Shown piece by piece: positions 1 through 8,107 of a stretch of 64,000 nucleotides of DNA (positions within the stretch are counted from its first letter, which is position 1; every line of letters begins with the position of its first letter). The translations under genes were made by a program, and so were the position numbers. Under the pieces are notes generated by a model. The model had not been told where the DNA came from and did not search any database. It saw nothing but the letters and a program-made list of their open reading frames with translations. Origin of the DNA: Teichococcus rhizosphaerae (GTDB lineage: Bacteria > Pseudomonadota > Alphaproteobacteria > Acetobacterales > Acetobacteraceae); assembly GCF_002631185.1 (NCBI RefSeq), contig NZ_PDNU01000036.1:1-64000 (forward strand), in the 5' to 3' direction.

Positions 1-720
1 GACCTTGATCACGCCGCGCTCGATGCGCCCCGTCACCACCGTGCCGCGGCCCGAGATCGAGAACACGTCCTCGATCGGCATCAGGAACGGACGGTCCTTC
101 GGGCGCTCCGGCTGCGGAATGTAGGCGTCCACCGCCTCCATCAGCTTCAGGATCGCCTGCTCGCCCAGCTCCGGCGACTTGTCCTCCAGCGCCATCAGCG
201 CCGAGCCCTTGATCACGGGAATGTCGTCGCCCGGGAACTGGTAGCTCGACAGCAGCTCACGCACCTCCATCTCGACCAGCTCCAGCAGGTCGGGGTCGGC
301 CATGTCGCACTTGTTCAGGAACACCACCAGCGCCGGCACGCCCACCTGACGCGCCAGCAGGATGTGCTCGCGCGTCTGCGGCATCGGGCCGTCGGCCGCC
401 GACACCACCAGGATCGCGCCGTCCATCTGCGCGGCGCCCGTGATCATGTTCTTCACGTAGTCGGCGTGGCCCGGGCAGTCCACATGCGCGTAGTGGCGGT
501 TCGCCGTCTCGTACTCGACATGCGCCGTCGAGATCGTGATGCCGCGCGCACGCTCCTCCGGCGCCTTGTCGATCTGGTCATACGCCGTGAACGACGCACC
601 GCCCGACTTCGCCAGAACCTTGGTGATCGCCGCCGTCAGCGACGTCTTGCCATGGTCCACGTGCCCGATCGTACCAATGTTGCAGTGCGGCTTGTTCCGC
701 TCAAACTTAGCTTTCGCCAT
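1..720 (-). CDS. tuf: Elongation factor Tu, C-terminal part beyond the left edge
   Basis: EF-Tu is the GTPase that delivers aminoacyl-tRNA to the ribosomal A site. The 240 residues visible are its N-terminal GTP-binding half. The start [14 protein letters not shown] is typical. The P-loop GHVDHGKT is at residues 19-26, the DCPGHADY switch II motif follows, and NKCD is the guanine-specificity motif. The family is about 395 residues long, so roughly 155 are missing past base 1. It lies downstream of tRNA-Tyr and tRNA-Gly on the same strand, an arrangement like the E. coli tyrU-glyT-thrT-tufB operon, so co-transcription from the promoter at 1131-1158 is likely. Identification is secure. Whether this is the only tuf copy cannot be judged from the window. 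Confidence 0.98.
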   Translation of the reverse strand, partial: MAKAKFERNKPHCNIGTIGHVDHGKTSLTAAITKVLAKSGGASFTAYDQIDKAPEERARGITISTAHVEYETANRHYAHVDCPGHADYVKNMITGAAQMDGAILVVSAADGPMPQTREHILLARQVGVPALVVFLNKCDMADPDLLELVEMEVRELLSSYQFPGDDIPVIKGSALMALEDKSPELGEQAILKLMEAVDAYIPQPERPKDRPFLMPIEDVFSISGRGTVVTGRIERGVIKV

Positions 721-807
721 CTATCGGTCACCCTGTTGGTCCAGCGCCGACATCGGCGCACCATCCGGCCCATGACCCACCGCCCGCTCCTCCTCCGCAT
801 GGGGGAA

Positions 808-881
808 TGGAGCGGGTGACGGGAATCGAACCCGCACAACCAGCTTGGAAGGCTGGGGCTCTACCATTGAGCTACACCCGC
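808..881 (-). tRNA. tRNA-Gly (anticodon TCC)
   Basis: The minus strand reads as a complete cloverleaf. The acceptor stem is GCGGGTG/CACCCGC with discriminator T, and the CCA end is encoded (complement of bases 808-810). The T-arm contains GGTTCGATTCC, and the anticodon loop CTTCCAA gives TCC (glycine, codon GGA). It sits about 90 bases upstream of tuf and 135 bases downstream of tRNA-Tyr. Confidence 0.95.
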
Positions 882-979
882 ACCGCGCAGCGATGCCGCG
901 CCCCTGAACCGGGGCACGGACCACAGCGCCGTGGCGCCTCCAACCGGGAAAACCTGGGCCGAAACCTGGCCTGACCGGG

Positions 980-1006
980 CCCGCAGCCTCCGGGGGAGGC
1001 TGCGGG
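980..1006 (-). other. Perfect 12-bp hairpin between two tRNAs
   Basis: CCCGCAGCCTCC and its exact complement are separated by three G residues. In the tRNA-Tyr/tRNA-Gly transcript this forms a stable stem-loop without a U-tract. It may be a processing or pausing element rather than a terminator, because the tRNA-Gly and tuf genes continue downstream. Confidence 0.5.
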
Positions 1007-1016
1007 CAGGCCGGTA

Positions 1017-1099
1017 TGGAGGGGGTTGGATTCGAACCAACGTAGGCGTGCGCCAACGGATTTACAGTCCGTCCCCTTTAGCCACTCGGGCACCCCTCC
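1017..1099 (-). tRNA. tRNA-Tyr (anticodon GTA)
   Basis: The minus strand gives GGAGGGG at the 5' end pairing with CCCCTCC, discriminator A, a T-arm with GGTTCGAATCC and anticodon GTA in CTGTAAA. The long variable arm expected of tRNA-Tyr is present, giving 83 bases. CCA is not encoded, unlike the neighbouring tRNA-Gly. It is the first gene behind the promoter at 1131-1158. Confidence 0.95.
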
Positions 1100-1130
1100 G
1101 CGCTGTTCCCGGCCGGCGGGAGCGCTGCGG

Positions 1131-1158
1131 ACTATCTGGTTTCCGGGCGGCCTGTCAA
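1131..1158 (-). promoter_or_regulatory. Sigma-70 type promoter of the tRNA-Tyr/tRNA-Gly/tuf unit
   Basis: On the minus strand a perfect -35 box TTGACA (1158-1153) is followed after 16 bases by GATAGT (1136-1131), a 4 of 6 match to the -10 consensus. Transcription would begin near 1124, about 25 bases before the tRNA-Tyr 5' end. Its position argues that the divergent rlmB gene starts downstream of this point. Confidence 0.65.
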
Positions 1159-1246
1159 CGTGCCTGCGCGCGGTTTCGCGAAGAAAGAGTCGGGAAATCG
1201 CGCCATGCCGCTTGCGCCGCCGCCGCCGATCCGCAGGATGCCGCCC

Positions 1247-2341
1247 ATGTCCCGCCCTCCCCGCCGGCCCGAGGGGCCGCGCCCCCCCTTCCGTTCCCCT
1301 TCCCGCTCCGACGAATCGGGTAGGCCCCACGGCCGCCCCGCCAGAGGTTATTCACCCGGGGGTCATTCACCCGGGGGTCATTCGCCCGGCGGTCAGTCAT
1401 CCGAGGGCTCCTCCTCCGAGGGCCGTTCCTTCCGGGGCCCGTCGCCCCGGGGCCGCTCCCAGGGCCATGCGCAGGAGGCCCCGGCCGAGGCTCCGCGCGC
1501 CGGCGCGCAGCCGGGTGGCCGCCCGAGCCGCGCCACCCGCTTCGCCGGGCGCGCCGCCGAGACCGAGGCGCCCCTTCCGCAGCGGCGCGAAAGGCAGGCT
1601 CCCCTCCCGCGCGAGAAGCCGGAGCCCAACACGCTGTGGCTCTACGGCCTACACACCGTGGCCGCGGCGCTGGCCAACCCGAAGCGCCGGCACCGCCGCC
1701 TGCTGCTGACCGCCGAGGCGGAGGCCAGCCTCGCCGCCCGCCTCCCCCGCCCCTGGCCGGTGCAGGCGGAGCGGGTGGAGCGCGCCCGCTTCCAGACCTT
1801 CCTGACCGAGGACGCGGTGCATCAGGGCATCGCGCTGCTGAGCGAGCCGCTGCCGCCGGTGCCGCTGGAAGACGCGCTGGAGCGCTCGCGCGGGCCGGTG
1901 CTGCTGCTGGACCAGGTGACGGACCCGCGCAATGTCGGCGCCATCCTGCGCTCGGCGGCGGCCTTCGGCGCCGCGGCGGTGGTGATGCAGGACCGCAACG
2001 CGCCGCCCGAGACGGGCGCCATGGCGCGCGCCGCCGTGGGCGCGCTGGACAGCGTGCCCGTGGCGCGGGAGGTGAACCTGGCGCGCGCCATCCAGACGCT
2101 GCAGCGCGCCGGCTACTGGGTGATGGGCCTGGCGGGCGACGCCAACAACACCCTGGCCGAGGCCAAGCCGAAGGACCGCCCCGTGGCCCTGGTGCTGGGC
2201 GCCGAGGACACCGGCCTGCGCCGCCTGCAGCGCGAGACCTGCGACGAGCTGGTGCGGCTGCCGATCACCGGGGCGGTGGAAAGCCTGAACGTCTCGGTGG
2301 CCGCCTCGGTGGCGCTCTACGAGCTGGCGCGGGGAGACTGA
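1247..2341 (+). CDS. rlmB: TrmH/SpoU family rRNA 2'-O-methyltransferase (RlmB-like)
   Basis: SPOUT-fold methyltransferase; RlmB methylates the 2'-OH of G2251 in 23S rRNA using SAM. A substrate-binding segment begins with LYGLHTVAAAL. The C-terminal SpoU domain has motif 1 (DPRNVGAILRSA), motif 2 (LVLGAEDTGL) and motif 3 (SLNVSVAASVALYE), which form the trefoil-knot SAM site. The first ~120 residues are a low-complexity Pro/Arg/Gly/Ser tail with a tandem repeat. The frame is open from GTG 1160, with ATGs at 1205 and 1247. I chose 1247 because AGGA lies 8 bases upstream and because 1160 abuts the divergent promoter. The methyltransferase identity is sure; the exact RNA target is by family analogy. 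Confidence 0.88.
   Translation: MSRPPRRPEGPRPPFRSPSRSDESGRPHGRPARGYSPGGHSPGGHSPGGQSSEGSSSEGRSFRGPSPRGRSQGHAQEAPAEAPRAGAQPGGRPSRATRFAGRAAETEAPLPQRRERQAPLPREKPEPNTLWLYGLHTVAAALANPKRRHRRLLLTAEAEASLAARLPRPWPVQAERVERARFQTFLTEDAVHQGIALLSEPLPPVPLEDALERSRGPVLLLDQVTDPRNVGAILRSAAAFGAAAVVMQDRNAPPETGAMARAAVGALDSVPVAREVNLARAIQTLQRAGYWVMGLAGDANNTLAEAKPKDRPVALVLGAEDTGLRRLQRETCDELVRLPITGAVESLNVSVAASVALYELARGD
1346..1435 (+). repeat. 15-bp tandem repeat inside rlmB
   Basis: About four clear and two degenerate copies of a 15-bp unit close to GGTCATTCACCCGGG. In frame it encodes a repeated GHSPG-type motif in the disordered N-terminal tail of the methyltransferase. The unit is a multiple of three, so copy-number change would not break the gene. 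Confidence 0.75.
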
Positions 2342-2376
2342 GGAAAAGGCGGGGCGAAAAGGCACGGGCGAAAAGG

Positions 2377-2401
2377 CGGGGCGGGCATCCATCCCGCCCC
2401 G
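2377..2401 (+). terminator. Hairpin after rlmB
   Basis: GGGGCGGG and CCCGCCCC pair around the 7-base loop CATCCAT, extended by one more C-G pair. It lies 36 bases after the rlmB stop. Three copies of GAAAAGGC occur just before it (2343-2377). There is no clear T-run, so it is a factor-assisted or attenuating hairpin at best. Confidence 0.45.
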
Positions 2402-2474
2402 TGCCTTCATGAAGCCTTAAGCCCCGCCCGCCATCCTGCCCCTGCCGTCACCGGACGGAGCTTCCAACGCCAAG

Positions 2475-2732
2475 ATGGCCGCATCCTGGGACACCACCAT
2501 GCCCACCCGGCCCGCCACCTGGCACGACTTTTCCGAACAGCAACAGCTCGCCCTCTCGCGGGAGGCGCTGCGGCGCGCCGCCGAGACCCTGGCCGGCCAT
2601 GCCGAGCTGCTGGCGCGCGAGATGGAGGGCGGCTCCCTGCTGGACCAGGGCGGCCCGGATGCGCTGCGCCTCTTCGCCTCCGTGGTGCGCGCCACCAGCA
2701 CGGACGCCTTCGGCGCCGTGCTGCGCGCCTGA
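2475..2732 (+). CDS. Small hypothetical protein, 85 residues
   Basis: I do not recognise the family. The protein is a helical, Ala/Leu-rich polypeptide with no signal peptide, Cys or membrane segment. The central part (roughly residues 17-50) reads like an amphipathic helical pair with the stretch QQQLALSREALRRAAE. Codon choice matches the neighbouring real genes, and no competing ORF with better features occupies the space between rlmB and the tctC-like gene. ATG 2475 has a GGAG 14 bases upstream, which is rather far, so ATG 2499 (MPTRPATW) is a reasonable alternative start. It is probably a lineage-restricted small cytoplasmic protein. Confidence 0.5.
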   Translation: MAASWDTTMPTRPATWHDFSEQQQLALSREALRRAAETLAGHAELLAREMEGGSLLDQGGPDALRLFASVVRATSTDAFGAVLRA

Positions 2733-2787
2733 ACCGCGCGCCCGGCGCGGCAGGGCCGGGCGGCGGGAACCGGAGCGCGGGCCCGCC

Positions 2788-3819
2788 TCAGTCCGGGCGG
2801 ATGCCGGCCCGCTTCACCACCGCCGCCCAGCGCTCCGCATCCGCCAGCAGCCGGCGGCGGAGCGCGGCGGGCGGCTCGTCGAGCACCTCCACCCCGAGCC
2901 CGGCCAGCCGCCCGGCCACCTCCGGCCGGCGCAGGGCCGCCTGCCCCGCCGCGGCGAGGCGCGCGGCGATGGCGGGCTCCAGCCCGGCCGGCGCCACCAT
3001 CCCGTGCCAGCCCGTGGCGGCGAGGTTGCGGAAGCCCGCCTCCTCCAGCGCCGGAACCTCCGGCAGGGCGCTGGCGCGGCGCGGTGACGACACGGCGAGC
3101 CCGCGCAGCCGCCCGTCCCGGACATGGTCGGTGACGGCGCCGATGTTGATCCACACCCCGTCCAGATGCCCGGCCAGCAGGTCGTTGATGGCCAGCGCGC
3201 CGCCCCGGTAGGGCACATGGGTCCAGCGGATCTCGGCGGATTGCTGCATCAGCTCGCCCACCAGGTGGGACAGGCTGCCATTGCCGGGCGTGCCCACCGC
3301 CAGCACGCCGCCGCGCGCCGCCTCGACGAAACCGGCGAGATCCCGCTGCGGCGCCCCATCCCGCACCACCAGGATCTGCGGCACGGCGACGCCGGACAGG
3401 ATCGGCTCGAAGGCGCGCAGCGGGTCGTAGCCCAGGCGGGGAAACAGGGCGGCGTTGATCGACAGGCTGTCGGAGCCGGCCAGCAGGGTGTGCCCGTCCG
3501 GCCGGGCGCGGGATGCGGCCTCGTAGCCGATGTTGCTGCCGGCGCCGGGCAGGTTCTCCACCTGCACGGCCTGGCCCAGCTCCTCGGCCATGCCGCGCGC
3601 CAGCAGGCGCGCCACGAGGTCCTGGCTGCCGCCCGGCGCCACCGGCACGATCAGGCGCAGTGGCCGCTCCGGAAAGCTGGCCCCCTCCTCCGGCCGGGCG
3701 GCCCGGGCCGTCCCCAGGAGCGGCGCGGCCAAGGGGAGGGCCAGCGGCAGGGCCAAGGGGAGGGCCAGCGCCCTGGCGAGGCCGAGCACCGCGCGGCGGG
3801 AAGCGTTGTTCTGCTGCAT
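2788..3819 (-). CDS. Bug/TctC-family periplasmic binding protein
   Basis: Tripartite tricarboxylate transporter (TTT) receptor of the Bug family, which captures carboxylates or related solutes in the periplasm. Residues 1-35 form an export signal with a twin-Arg start (SRRAVLGLA) and an unusually repetitive LALPLALPL core. The mature part shows family features: RPLRLIVPVAPGGSQD at the N-terminus, then GSNIGYEAASRA and a VGTPGNGSLSHL ligand-loop segment. The length of 343 is normal. No TctA/TctB membrane partners lie nearby, as is common for the many orphan Bug proteins of Acetobacteraceae and Burkholderiales. The ligand cannot be predicted. The signal peptide is encoded by a 12-bp repeat (bases ~3728-3775). 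Confidence 0.9.
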   Translation of the reverse strand: MQQNNASRRAVLGLARALALPLALPLALPLAAPLLGTARAARPEEGASFPERPLRLIVPVAPGGSQDLVARLLARGMAEELGQAVQVENLPGAGSNIGYEAASRARPDGHTLLAGSDSLSINAALFPRLGYDPLRAFEPILSGVAVPQILVVRDGAPQRDLAGFVEAARGGVLAVGTPGNGSLSHLVGELMQQSAEIRWTHVPYRGGALAINDLLAGHLDGVWINIGAVTDHVRDGRLRGLAVSSPRRASALPEVPALEEAGFRNLAATGWHGMVAPAGLEPAIAARLAAAGQAALRRPEVAGRLAGLGVEVLDEPPAALRRRLLADAERWAAVVKRAGIRPD

Positions 3820-3925
3820 CGGATCGTGGTTCCCGGAAAGGCCCGGAGCCTCCCCGCTTTCGGGCAGGGCGGGGGCTGGGTGGCGGGGCAGGAGCGGCGG
3901 CCGGAAAAGGGCCGCAACGATCTTC

Positions 3926-3954
3926 TTGATAGCGTTCGTGGAAAAAATTATCCA
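3926..3954 (+). promoter_or_regulatory. Candidate promoter of the 54-codon ORF
   Basis: TTGATA (3926-3931), a 17-base spacer and TATCCA (3949-3954) stand out in an A+T-rich patch of an otherwise very G+C-rich region. Transcription would start near 3961, 26 bases before the ATG at 3987. This is a good spacing match but unproven. Confidence 0.5.
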
Positions 3955-3986
3955 ACATTCATTGATCGTGTTTTATGGGATTCACC

Positions 3987-4151
3987 ATGGACAGCATGCA
4001 AGACCTGCCGCCCGCGCCGCAGAACCTGCCCGCCTGCGCCTTTGCCGCGCCCCTGGCGGCGGAGCCTGACATGCCGGTGCTGCTCAGCCTCGCCGCCGGC
4101 CTTCTCGCCACCCTGCTCATGGGTGCTGGGGGCAGCCTGGCAGGCGGCTGA
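3987..4151 (+). CDS. Short membrane peptide, 54 residues
   Basis: Unrecognised small ORF. The peptide starts MDSMQDLPPAPQNLP, has a Pro/Ala-rich hydrophilic half, then one strongly hydrophobic segment (about residues 30-50, VLLSLAAGLLATLLMGAGG) that would span the inner membrane, and ends SLAGG. GGGA lies 6 bases before ATG 3987, and a well-spaced sigma-70 promoter sits just upstream at 3926-3954. It stands alone between the oppositely oriented tctC-like gene and gabT. Support is the promoter, the ribosome-binding site and the membrane segment together. Coding by chance is still possible at this length. Confidence 0.45.
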   Translation: MDSMQDLPPAPQNLPACAFAAPLAAEPDMPVLLSLAAGLLATLLMGAGGSLAGG

Positions 4152-4171
4152 GAAGCCGCTCCATCCCTTTG

Positions 4172-4184
4172 ATCGCATTGCGAT
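4172..4184. promoter_or_regulatory. 13-bp palindrome upstream of gabT
   Basis: ATCGCATTGCGAT is a perfect inverted repeat around a central T, located 118 bases before the gabT start in an otherwise plain leader. It is the size of a small dimeric regulator's site. No regulator gene is adjacent, so its role is a guess. Confidence 0.35.
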
Positions 4185-4301
4185 AGCCGGAAGCGCAAAG
4201 CCTCCGCCCGGAGCCGATTTCCCGGTTCTCCGCCCTTGCGCGCGGGCATGATGCGGGCGCATCGTCCGGCCTCCACATTGGCAGCATCAGGAGTACGGGC
4301 C

Positions 4302-5618
4302 ATGGGCGTGACGGCAGCCGACAGCAACGCGGCTCTGCAGGCGAGGCGCGAGGCGGCGGTGCCGCGTGGCCTCGGCATCCAGCTTCCGGTGTTCGCGGCT
4401 AAGGCCGAGAACGCCGAGATCACCGACATCGAGGGCAAGCGCTACATCGATTTCGGCTCGGGCATCGCGGTGCTGAACACCGGCCACCTGCACCCCAAGG
4501 TGAAGGCCGCCGTGCAGGCGCAGCTCGAGAACTTCAGCCACACCTGCATCCAGGTGATGCCCTATGAGGGCTATATCCGCCTGGCCGAGCGGCTGAACGC
4601 GGCGGTGCCGACGCGCGGCCCCCGCAAGACGGTGTTCTTCACCACCGGCGCCGAGGCGATCGAGAACGCGGTGAAGATCGCCCGCCACCACACGGGGCGC
4701 AACGGCGTCATCGCCTTCTCCGGCGCCTTCCACGGCCGCACCCTGCTCGGCATGGCGCTGACCGGCAAGGTGGTGCCCTACAAGGCGGGCTTCGGCACCA
4801 TGCCGGGCGAGATCTTCCACCTGCCCTTCCCCGTGGCCTACCACGGCAAGGAGGTCGAGCAGACGCTGGAGGCGCTGGAGGTGATGTTCCGCGCCGATGT
4901 CGATCCCAAGCGCATCGCCGCCATGATCATCGAGCCGGTGCAGGGCGAGGGCGGCTTCTACATCGCCCAGGCCGAGCTGCTCACCGGCATCCGCCGCATC
5001 TGCGACGAGCACGGCATCGTCATGATCGTGGACGAGGTGCAGACCGGCTTCGCCCGCACCGGCAAGATGTTCGCCATCGAGCATTCCGGCGTGCAGCCCG
5101 ACCTCGTCACCATGGCCAAGTCGCTGGCCGGCGGCTTCCCGCTCTCGGCCGTCACCGGCAAGGCCGAGATCATGGACAGCCCGCAGGCCGGCGGCCTCGG
5201 CGGCACCTATGGCGGCAACCCGCTGGCCTGCGCCGCCGGCAACGCCGTGCTGGACATCATCGAGGAGGAGGGCCTCTGCGCCCGCGCCGACCAGATCGGC
5301 GAGATCATCGTCTCCAGCCTGCGCGAGATGCAGAACAGCAACAGCCTGAAGGGCGTCATCGGCGACATCCGCGGGCTCGGCGCCATGGTGGCGATGGAGC
5401 TGGTGGCCGAGGGCAACGCCGACAAGCCGGACCCGGACCTGACCAAGGCGCTGGTGGCGCGCGCGGCGCAGAAGGGGCTGGTGCTGCTGTCCTGCGGCGT
5501 GCGCGGCAACGTCATCCGCTTCCTGGTGCCGCTCACCGCGTCGGATGCGCTGGTGAAGGAGGGCATGGGCATCCTGGGCGAGGCGCTGCGCGAATGCGTG
5601 GCCGAGCGCGCGGCCTGA
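4302..5618 (+). CDS. gabT: 4-aminobutyrate aminotransferase
   Basis: Class III PLP-dependent aminotransferase converting GABA and 2-oxoglutarate to succinic semialdehyde and glutamate. The N-terminus aligns closely with known GabT proteins: a RREAAVPRG segment, then EGKRYIDFGSGIAVLNTGH. TTGAEAIENAVKIAR is the cofactor phosphate-binding region, EPVQGEGG and DEVQTGFARTG surround the PLP ring, and Lys273 in MAKSLAGGFPLSA is the Schiff-base lysine. Length is 438. ATG 4302 is chosen over TTG 4236 because it matches the family N-terminus and has GGAG 8 bases upstream. No gabD is nearby. A related diamine or beta-alanine substrate is possible but less likely. Confidence 0.93.
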   Translation: MGVTAADSNAALQARREAAVPRGLGIQLPVFAAKAENAEITDIEGKRYIDFGSGIAVLNTGHLHPKVKAAVQAQLENFSHTCIQVMPYEGYIRLAERLNAAVPTRGPRKTVFFTTGAEAIENAVKIARHHTGRNGVIAFSGAFHGRTLLGMALTGKVVPYKAGFGTMPGEIFHLPFPVAYHGKEVEQTLEALEVMFRADVDPKRIAAMIIEPVQGEGGFYIAQAELLTGIRRICDEHGIVMIVDEVQTGFARTGKMFAIEHSGVQPDLVTMAKSLAGGFPLSAVTGKAEIMDSPQAGGLGGTYGGNPLACAAGNAVLDIIEEEGLCARADQIGEIIVSSLREMQNSNSLKGVIGDIRGLGAMVAMELVAEGNADKPDPDLTKALVARAAQKGLVLLSCGVRGNVIRFLVPLTASDALVKEGMGILGEALRECVAERAA

Positions 5619-5650
5619 GGCCAGGGCCGAGGTAGCGGGGCCAGGGCGGC

Positions 5651-6286
5651 ATGGTGGGCACCACGCTGTGGGGCGCGCTGGCCGCCCTGGCCTTTTTCGT
5701 CGTGGCGCGGGTCATGGCGGGAAACGGGGGCACCACCCCCCTCCCCCTTGAGCGGGCGCTGGCAGGGCTCGCGCCGGAGCGTTTGGGCCTGGTCGCCCTG
5801 CTCGGCGCCGCCGCCGGGCTGGCGCTGCGGCTGCTGCGCCGGCTCCTGCCGCCCGGGCCGCGCCGCGCCCTGGGCGGCGGGCTGGTGGCGGGGGCGCTGG
5901 CCGTCGTGGTCTTCCACCAGTCCAGCCTGTTCGTGCTGCACCAGGCCTTCCGTCTGGTGCCGGAGCGCGGCTTCCTGTTCGCCCCGCTGCCGGGCATCGA
6001 GATCCCGGCGCTCTACGCGCTGATGGTCGCGGGCGCGCTGGGCGGCGCCTTTCTTTCCCAGATGCTGCGCTGGGTGCACGCCCTGCCCGACCTCCTTTGC
6101 GGCGCGCTGCTCGGCGCCTTCGGGCTCAGCCTGCTCGGCCAGTTGCCCGGCGTGCCCGGCTTCGGGGCGCCCTGGTGGCAATGGGCGCTCATCAATGGCG
6201 GCTGGGGCTGGGGCACCGCCTTCCTGCTGCGGCCCCTCGCCCTGCGCGGCGGGGAAGGGCGGCACGGGGCCCGCGCCGCCGGCTAG
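5651..6286 (+). CDS. Integral membrane protein of unknown function, 211 residues
   Basis: About five hydrophobic segments are visible: residues 4-24, 44-62, 72-92, 115-137 and 145-162. Short basic loops (RLLRRLLPPGPRRAL) lie between segments two and three, and a Trp-rich C-terminal stretch (PWWQWALINGGWGWG) resembles an interfacial helix. I do not recognise the family. It follows gabT by 32 bases on the same strand, so co-transcription is possible, but nothing in it suggests a GABA permease (too short and no transporter motif). The composition matches its neighbours, so it looks like a native chromosomal gene. Confidence 0.7.
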   Translation: MVGTTLWGALAALAFFVVARVMAGNGGTTPLPLERALAGLAPERLGLVALLGAAAGLALRLLRRLLPPGPRRALGGGLVAGALAVVVFHQSSLFVLHQAFRLVPERGFLFAPLPGIEIPALYALMVAGALGGAFLSQMLRWVHALPDLLCGALLGAFGLSLLGQLPGVPGFGAPWWQWALINGGWGWGTAFLLRPLALRGGEGRHGARAAG

Positions 6287-6346
6287 GCGGCATCATCTTC
6301 TCGGCCACCCCTTCTCTTTCCGCGCGCGGGTGGCATTTTCAGGGGC

Positions 6347-7237
6347 ATGACCGATGCGCTGCGCGTCCGCCCCGACCCGTCCGACCCTCGCCTCACCCGC
6401 CGGGTGACCGGGCTGGACCAGCATGGCCAGCCCATCGAGGTCAGCGTCACCGTCGAGCGGCCGCTGACGCTCTACCTGAACGGGCAGGAGATCGTCACCA
6501 TGATGACGATCGGCGACCATCCGGAGGACCTCGCCCTCGGCTACCTGCTGAACCAGGGCATGCTGCGGCCGGATGACGACATCACCGCCATCGACCATGA
6601 CGAGGATCTCGGCGTCGTCGTCGTCCGCACCGGGCGCGTGACCGACCACGAGGAGAAGCTGCGCAAGAAGACCCTCACCTCGGGCTGCGCCCAGGGCACC
6701 GCCTTCGGCGACCTGATGGAGGGCTTTTCCCAGGTCCGGCTGCCGCAGGACGCGGTGCTGCGCACCTCCTGGCTCTACGGGCTGCTGCGCGGCATCAACA
6801 CCCTGCCCACGCTCTACCTGGAGGCCGGCGCCATCCACGGCTGCGCGCTCTGCAAGGCGGACCAGCCCATCGTCTACATGGAGGATGTCGGCCGCCACAA
6901 CGCGGTGGACAAGATCGCCGGCTGGATGTTCCGCGAGCGGGAGGCGGGCGCCGACAAGATCTTCTACACCACCGGCCGCCTGACCTCCGAGATGGTGATC
7001 AAGACGGTGCGGATGGGCATCCCCATCCTCATCTCGCGCTCCGGCTTCACCGCCTGGGGGGTCGAGCTGGCGCGCGAGGCGGGCCTCACCCTGATCGGCC
7101 GCTGCAAGGGCAGCCGCTTCATCGCGCTCGCCGGCGAGGGCCGCATCGTCTTCGACGCCGACCCGAGGCGCGATGGCGAGGAAAGCCCCCGCCACTGGCG
7201 CAAGAACAGCCGGGAGGCGGAAAGCCATGCGGGCTGA
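6347..7237 (+). CDS. fdhD: Formate dehydrogenase accessory sulfurtransferase FdhD
   Basis: FdhD moves sulfur from the desulfurase IscS to the molybdenum bis-MGD cofactor of formate dehydrogenases, which they need for activity. The fold is clear from [44 protein letters not shown] and [15 protein letters not shown], the last two lining the cofactor tunnel. E. coli FdhD carries a CxxC loop. Here the equivalent loop reads SGCAQG, with only Cys114 kept, and a second pair of cysteines occurs at Cys166 and Cys169 (GCALCK). Length 296 is normal. It overlaps mobA by 11 bases, placing it in a molybdenum-cofactor operon. Confidence 0.92.
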   Translation: MTDALRVRPDPSDPRLTRRVTGLDQHGQPIEVSVTVERPLTLYLNGQEIVTMMTIGDHPEDLALGYLLNQGMLRPDDDITAIDHDEDLGVVVVRTGRVTDHEEKLRKKTLTSGCAQGTAFGDLMEGFSQVRLPQDAVLRTSWLYGLLRGINTLPTLYLEAGAIHGCALCKADQPIVYMEDVGRHNAVDKIAGWMFREREAGADKIFYTTGRLTSEMVIKTVRMGIPILISRSGFTAWGVELAREAGLTLIGRCKGSRFIALAGEGRIVFDADPRRDGEESPRHWRKNSREAESHAG

Positions 7238-7883
7238 GGCGCCGCATGCGGAAACGCTGGGCCTGACGCTGGGCCTGGTGCTGGCGGGGGGCCTCGCGCG
7301 CCGCATGGGCGGCGGCGACAAGCCGCTGCGCCCGCTGGCCGGCCGGCCGATGCTGGCGCATGTGCTGGAGCGGCTGCGCCCGCAGGCCGCCGGCCTGCTG
7401 CTGAACGCCAATGGCGACCCGGCCCGCTTCGCCGCCTGGGCGCTGCCGGTGGTGGCCGATGGCCTGCCGGACCATCCCGGGCCGCTGGCCGGCATCCTGG
7501 CGGGGCTGGACTGGGCCGCCGCCCACCGGCCGGACCTGCCCTGGGTGGTGTCCGTGCCCGGCGATTCGCCCTTCATCCCGGCCGATCTCGTGGCGCGGCT
7601 GCACGCGGCGCGCCAGGCGGCGGGCACGCCGCTGGCCTGTGCCCGCTCGGGCGGCTGGTCCCACCCGCCGGTCGGCCTCTGGCCGGTGGCGCTGCGCGGG
7701 GCGCTGCGCGCCGCGCTGGAGGCCGGGGAGCGCAAGATCGACCGGTGGACGGCGCAATTCGGCTGCGCCGCCGCCGAATGGCCTGCGGGGCCGCCGGACC
7801 CTTTCTTCAACGCCAACTCGCCCGCGGAGCTAGCCGAGGCCGAGGCCCTCTTGCGGGCGGCGCCCTGCCCGCCCATAGCTTGA
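7227..7883 (+). CDS. mobA: Molybdenum cofactor guanylyltransferase
   Basis: MobA links GMP from GTP to molybdopterin-Mo to make the MGD form used by DMSO-reductase-family enzymes such as formate dehydrogenase. The nucleotide-binding signature [18 protein letters not shown] is near the N-terminus. [20 protein letters not shown] and the metal-binding segment VPGDSPFIP follow, and the protein ends in the family's [14 protein letters not shown]. Length 218. ATG 7227 lies inside the end of fdhD with GGAGG about 10 bases upstream, implying translational coupling. The fdhD-mobA order fits a role in maturing formate dehydrogenase. Confidence 0.93.
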   Translation: MRAEAPHAETLGLTLGLVLAGGLARRMGGGDKPLRPLAGRPMLAHVLERLRPQAAGLLLNANGDPARFAAWALPVVADGLPDHPGPLAGILAGLDWAAAHRPDLPWVVSVPGDSPFIPADLVARLHAARQAAGTPLACARSGGWSHPPVGLWPVALRGALRAALEAGERKIDRWTAQFGCAAAEWPAGPPDPFFNANSPAELAEAEALLRAAPCPPIA

Positions 7884-7917
7884 GGCACGCCATTCCGCGC
7901 AGAGGGAGCGCCCATCC

Positions 7918-8043
7918 ATGAAGGCTTTCATCACCGCCGTCGCGGCCGCCCTGCTGCTCGCCACCGCCGCCTCCCTGGTGCTGGACGCCACCGCGCAGCG
8001 CGAGGCGGACGCCGCCTACCAGACCCAGGGCGTGCGCCTGTAG
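7918..8043 (+). CDS. Single-span membrane or secreted peptide, 41 residues
   Basis: The peptide MKAFITAVAAALLLATAASL is a near-ideal signal or anchor helix. It is followed by a hydrophilic tail with DATAQREADAAYQTQGVRL that resembles the mature part of very small inner-membrane proteins. GGGAG lies 10 bases before ATG 7918, and the gene is 34 bases after mobA on the same strand, so it can share that transcript. No family is recognised. The signal-like start, the ribosome-binding site and the operon position support it as real. Confidence 0.55.
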   Translation: MKAFITAVAAALLLATAASLVLDATAQREADAAYQTQGVRL

Positions 8044-8107
8044 GGTCTTCCCCGCGCCGGCGCGCCGGCAGGCCGCTCCCCTGGGCGGAGGAGCGGGGCT
8101 CCGCCCC

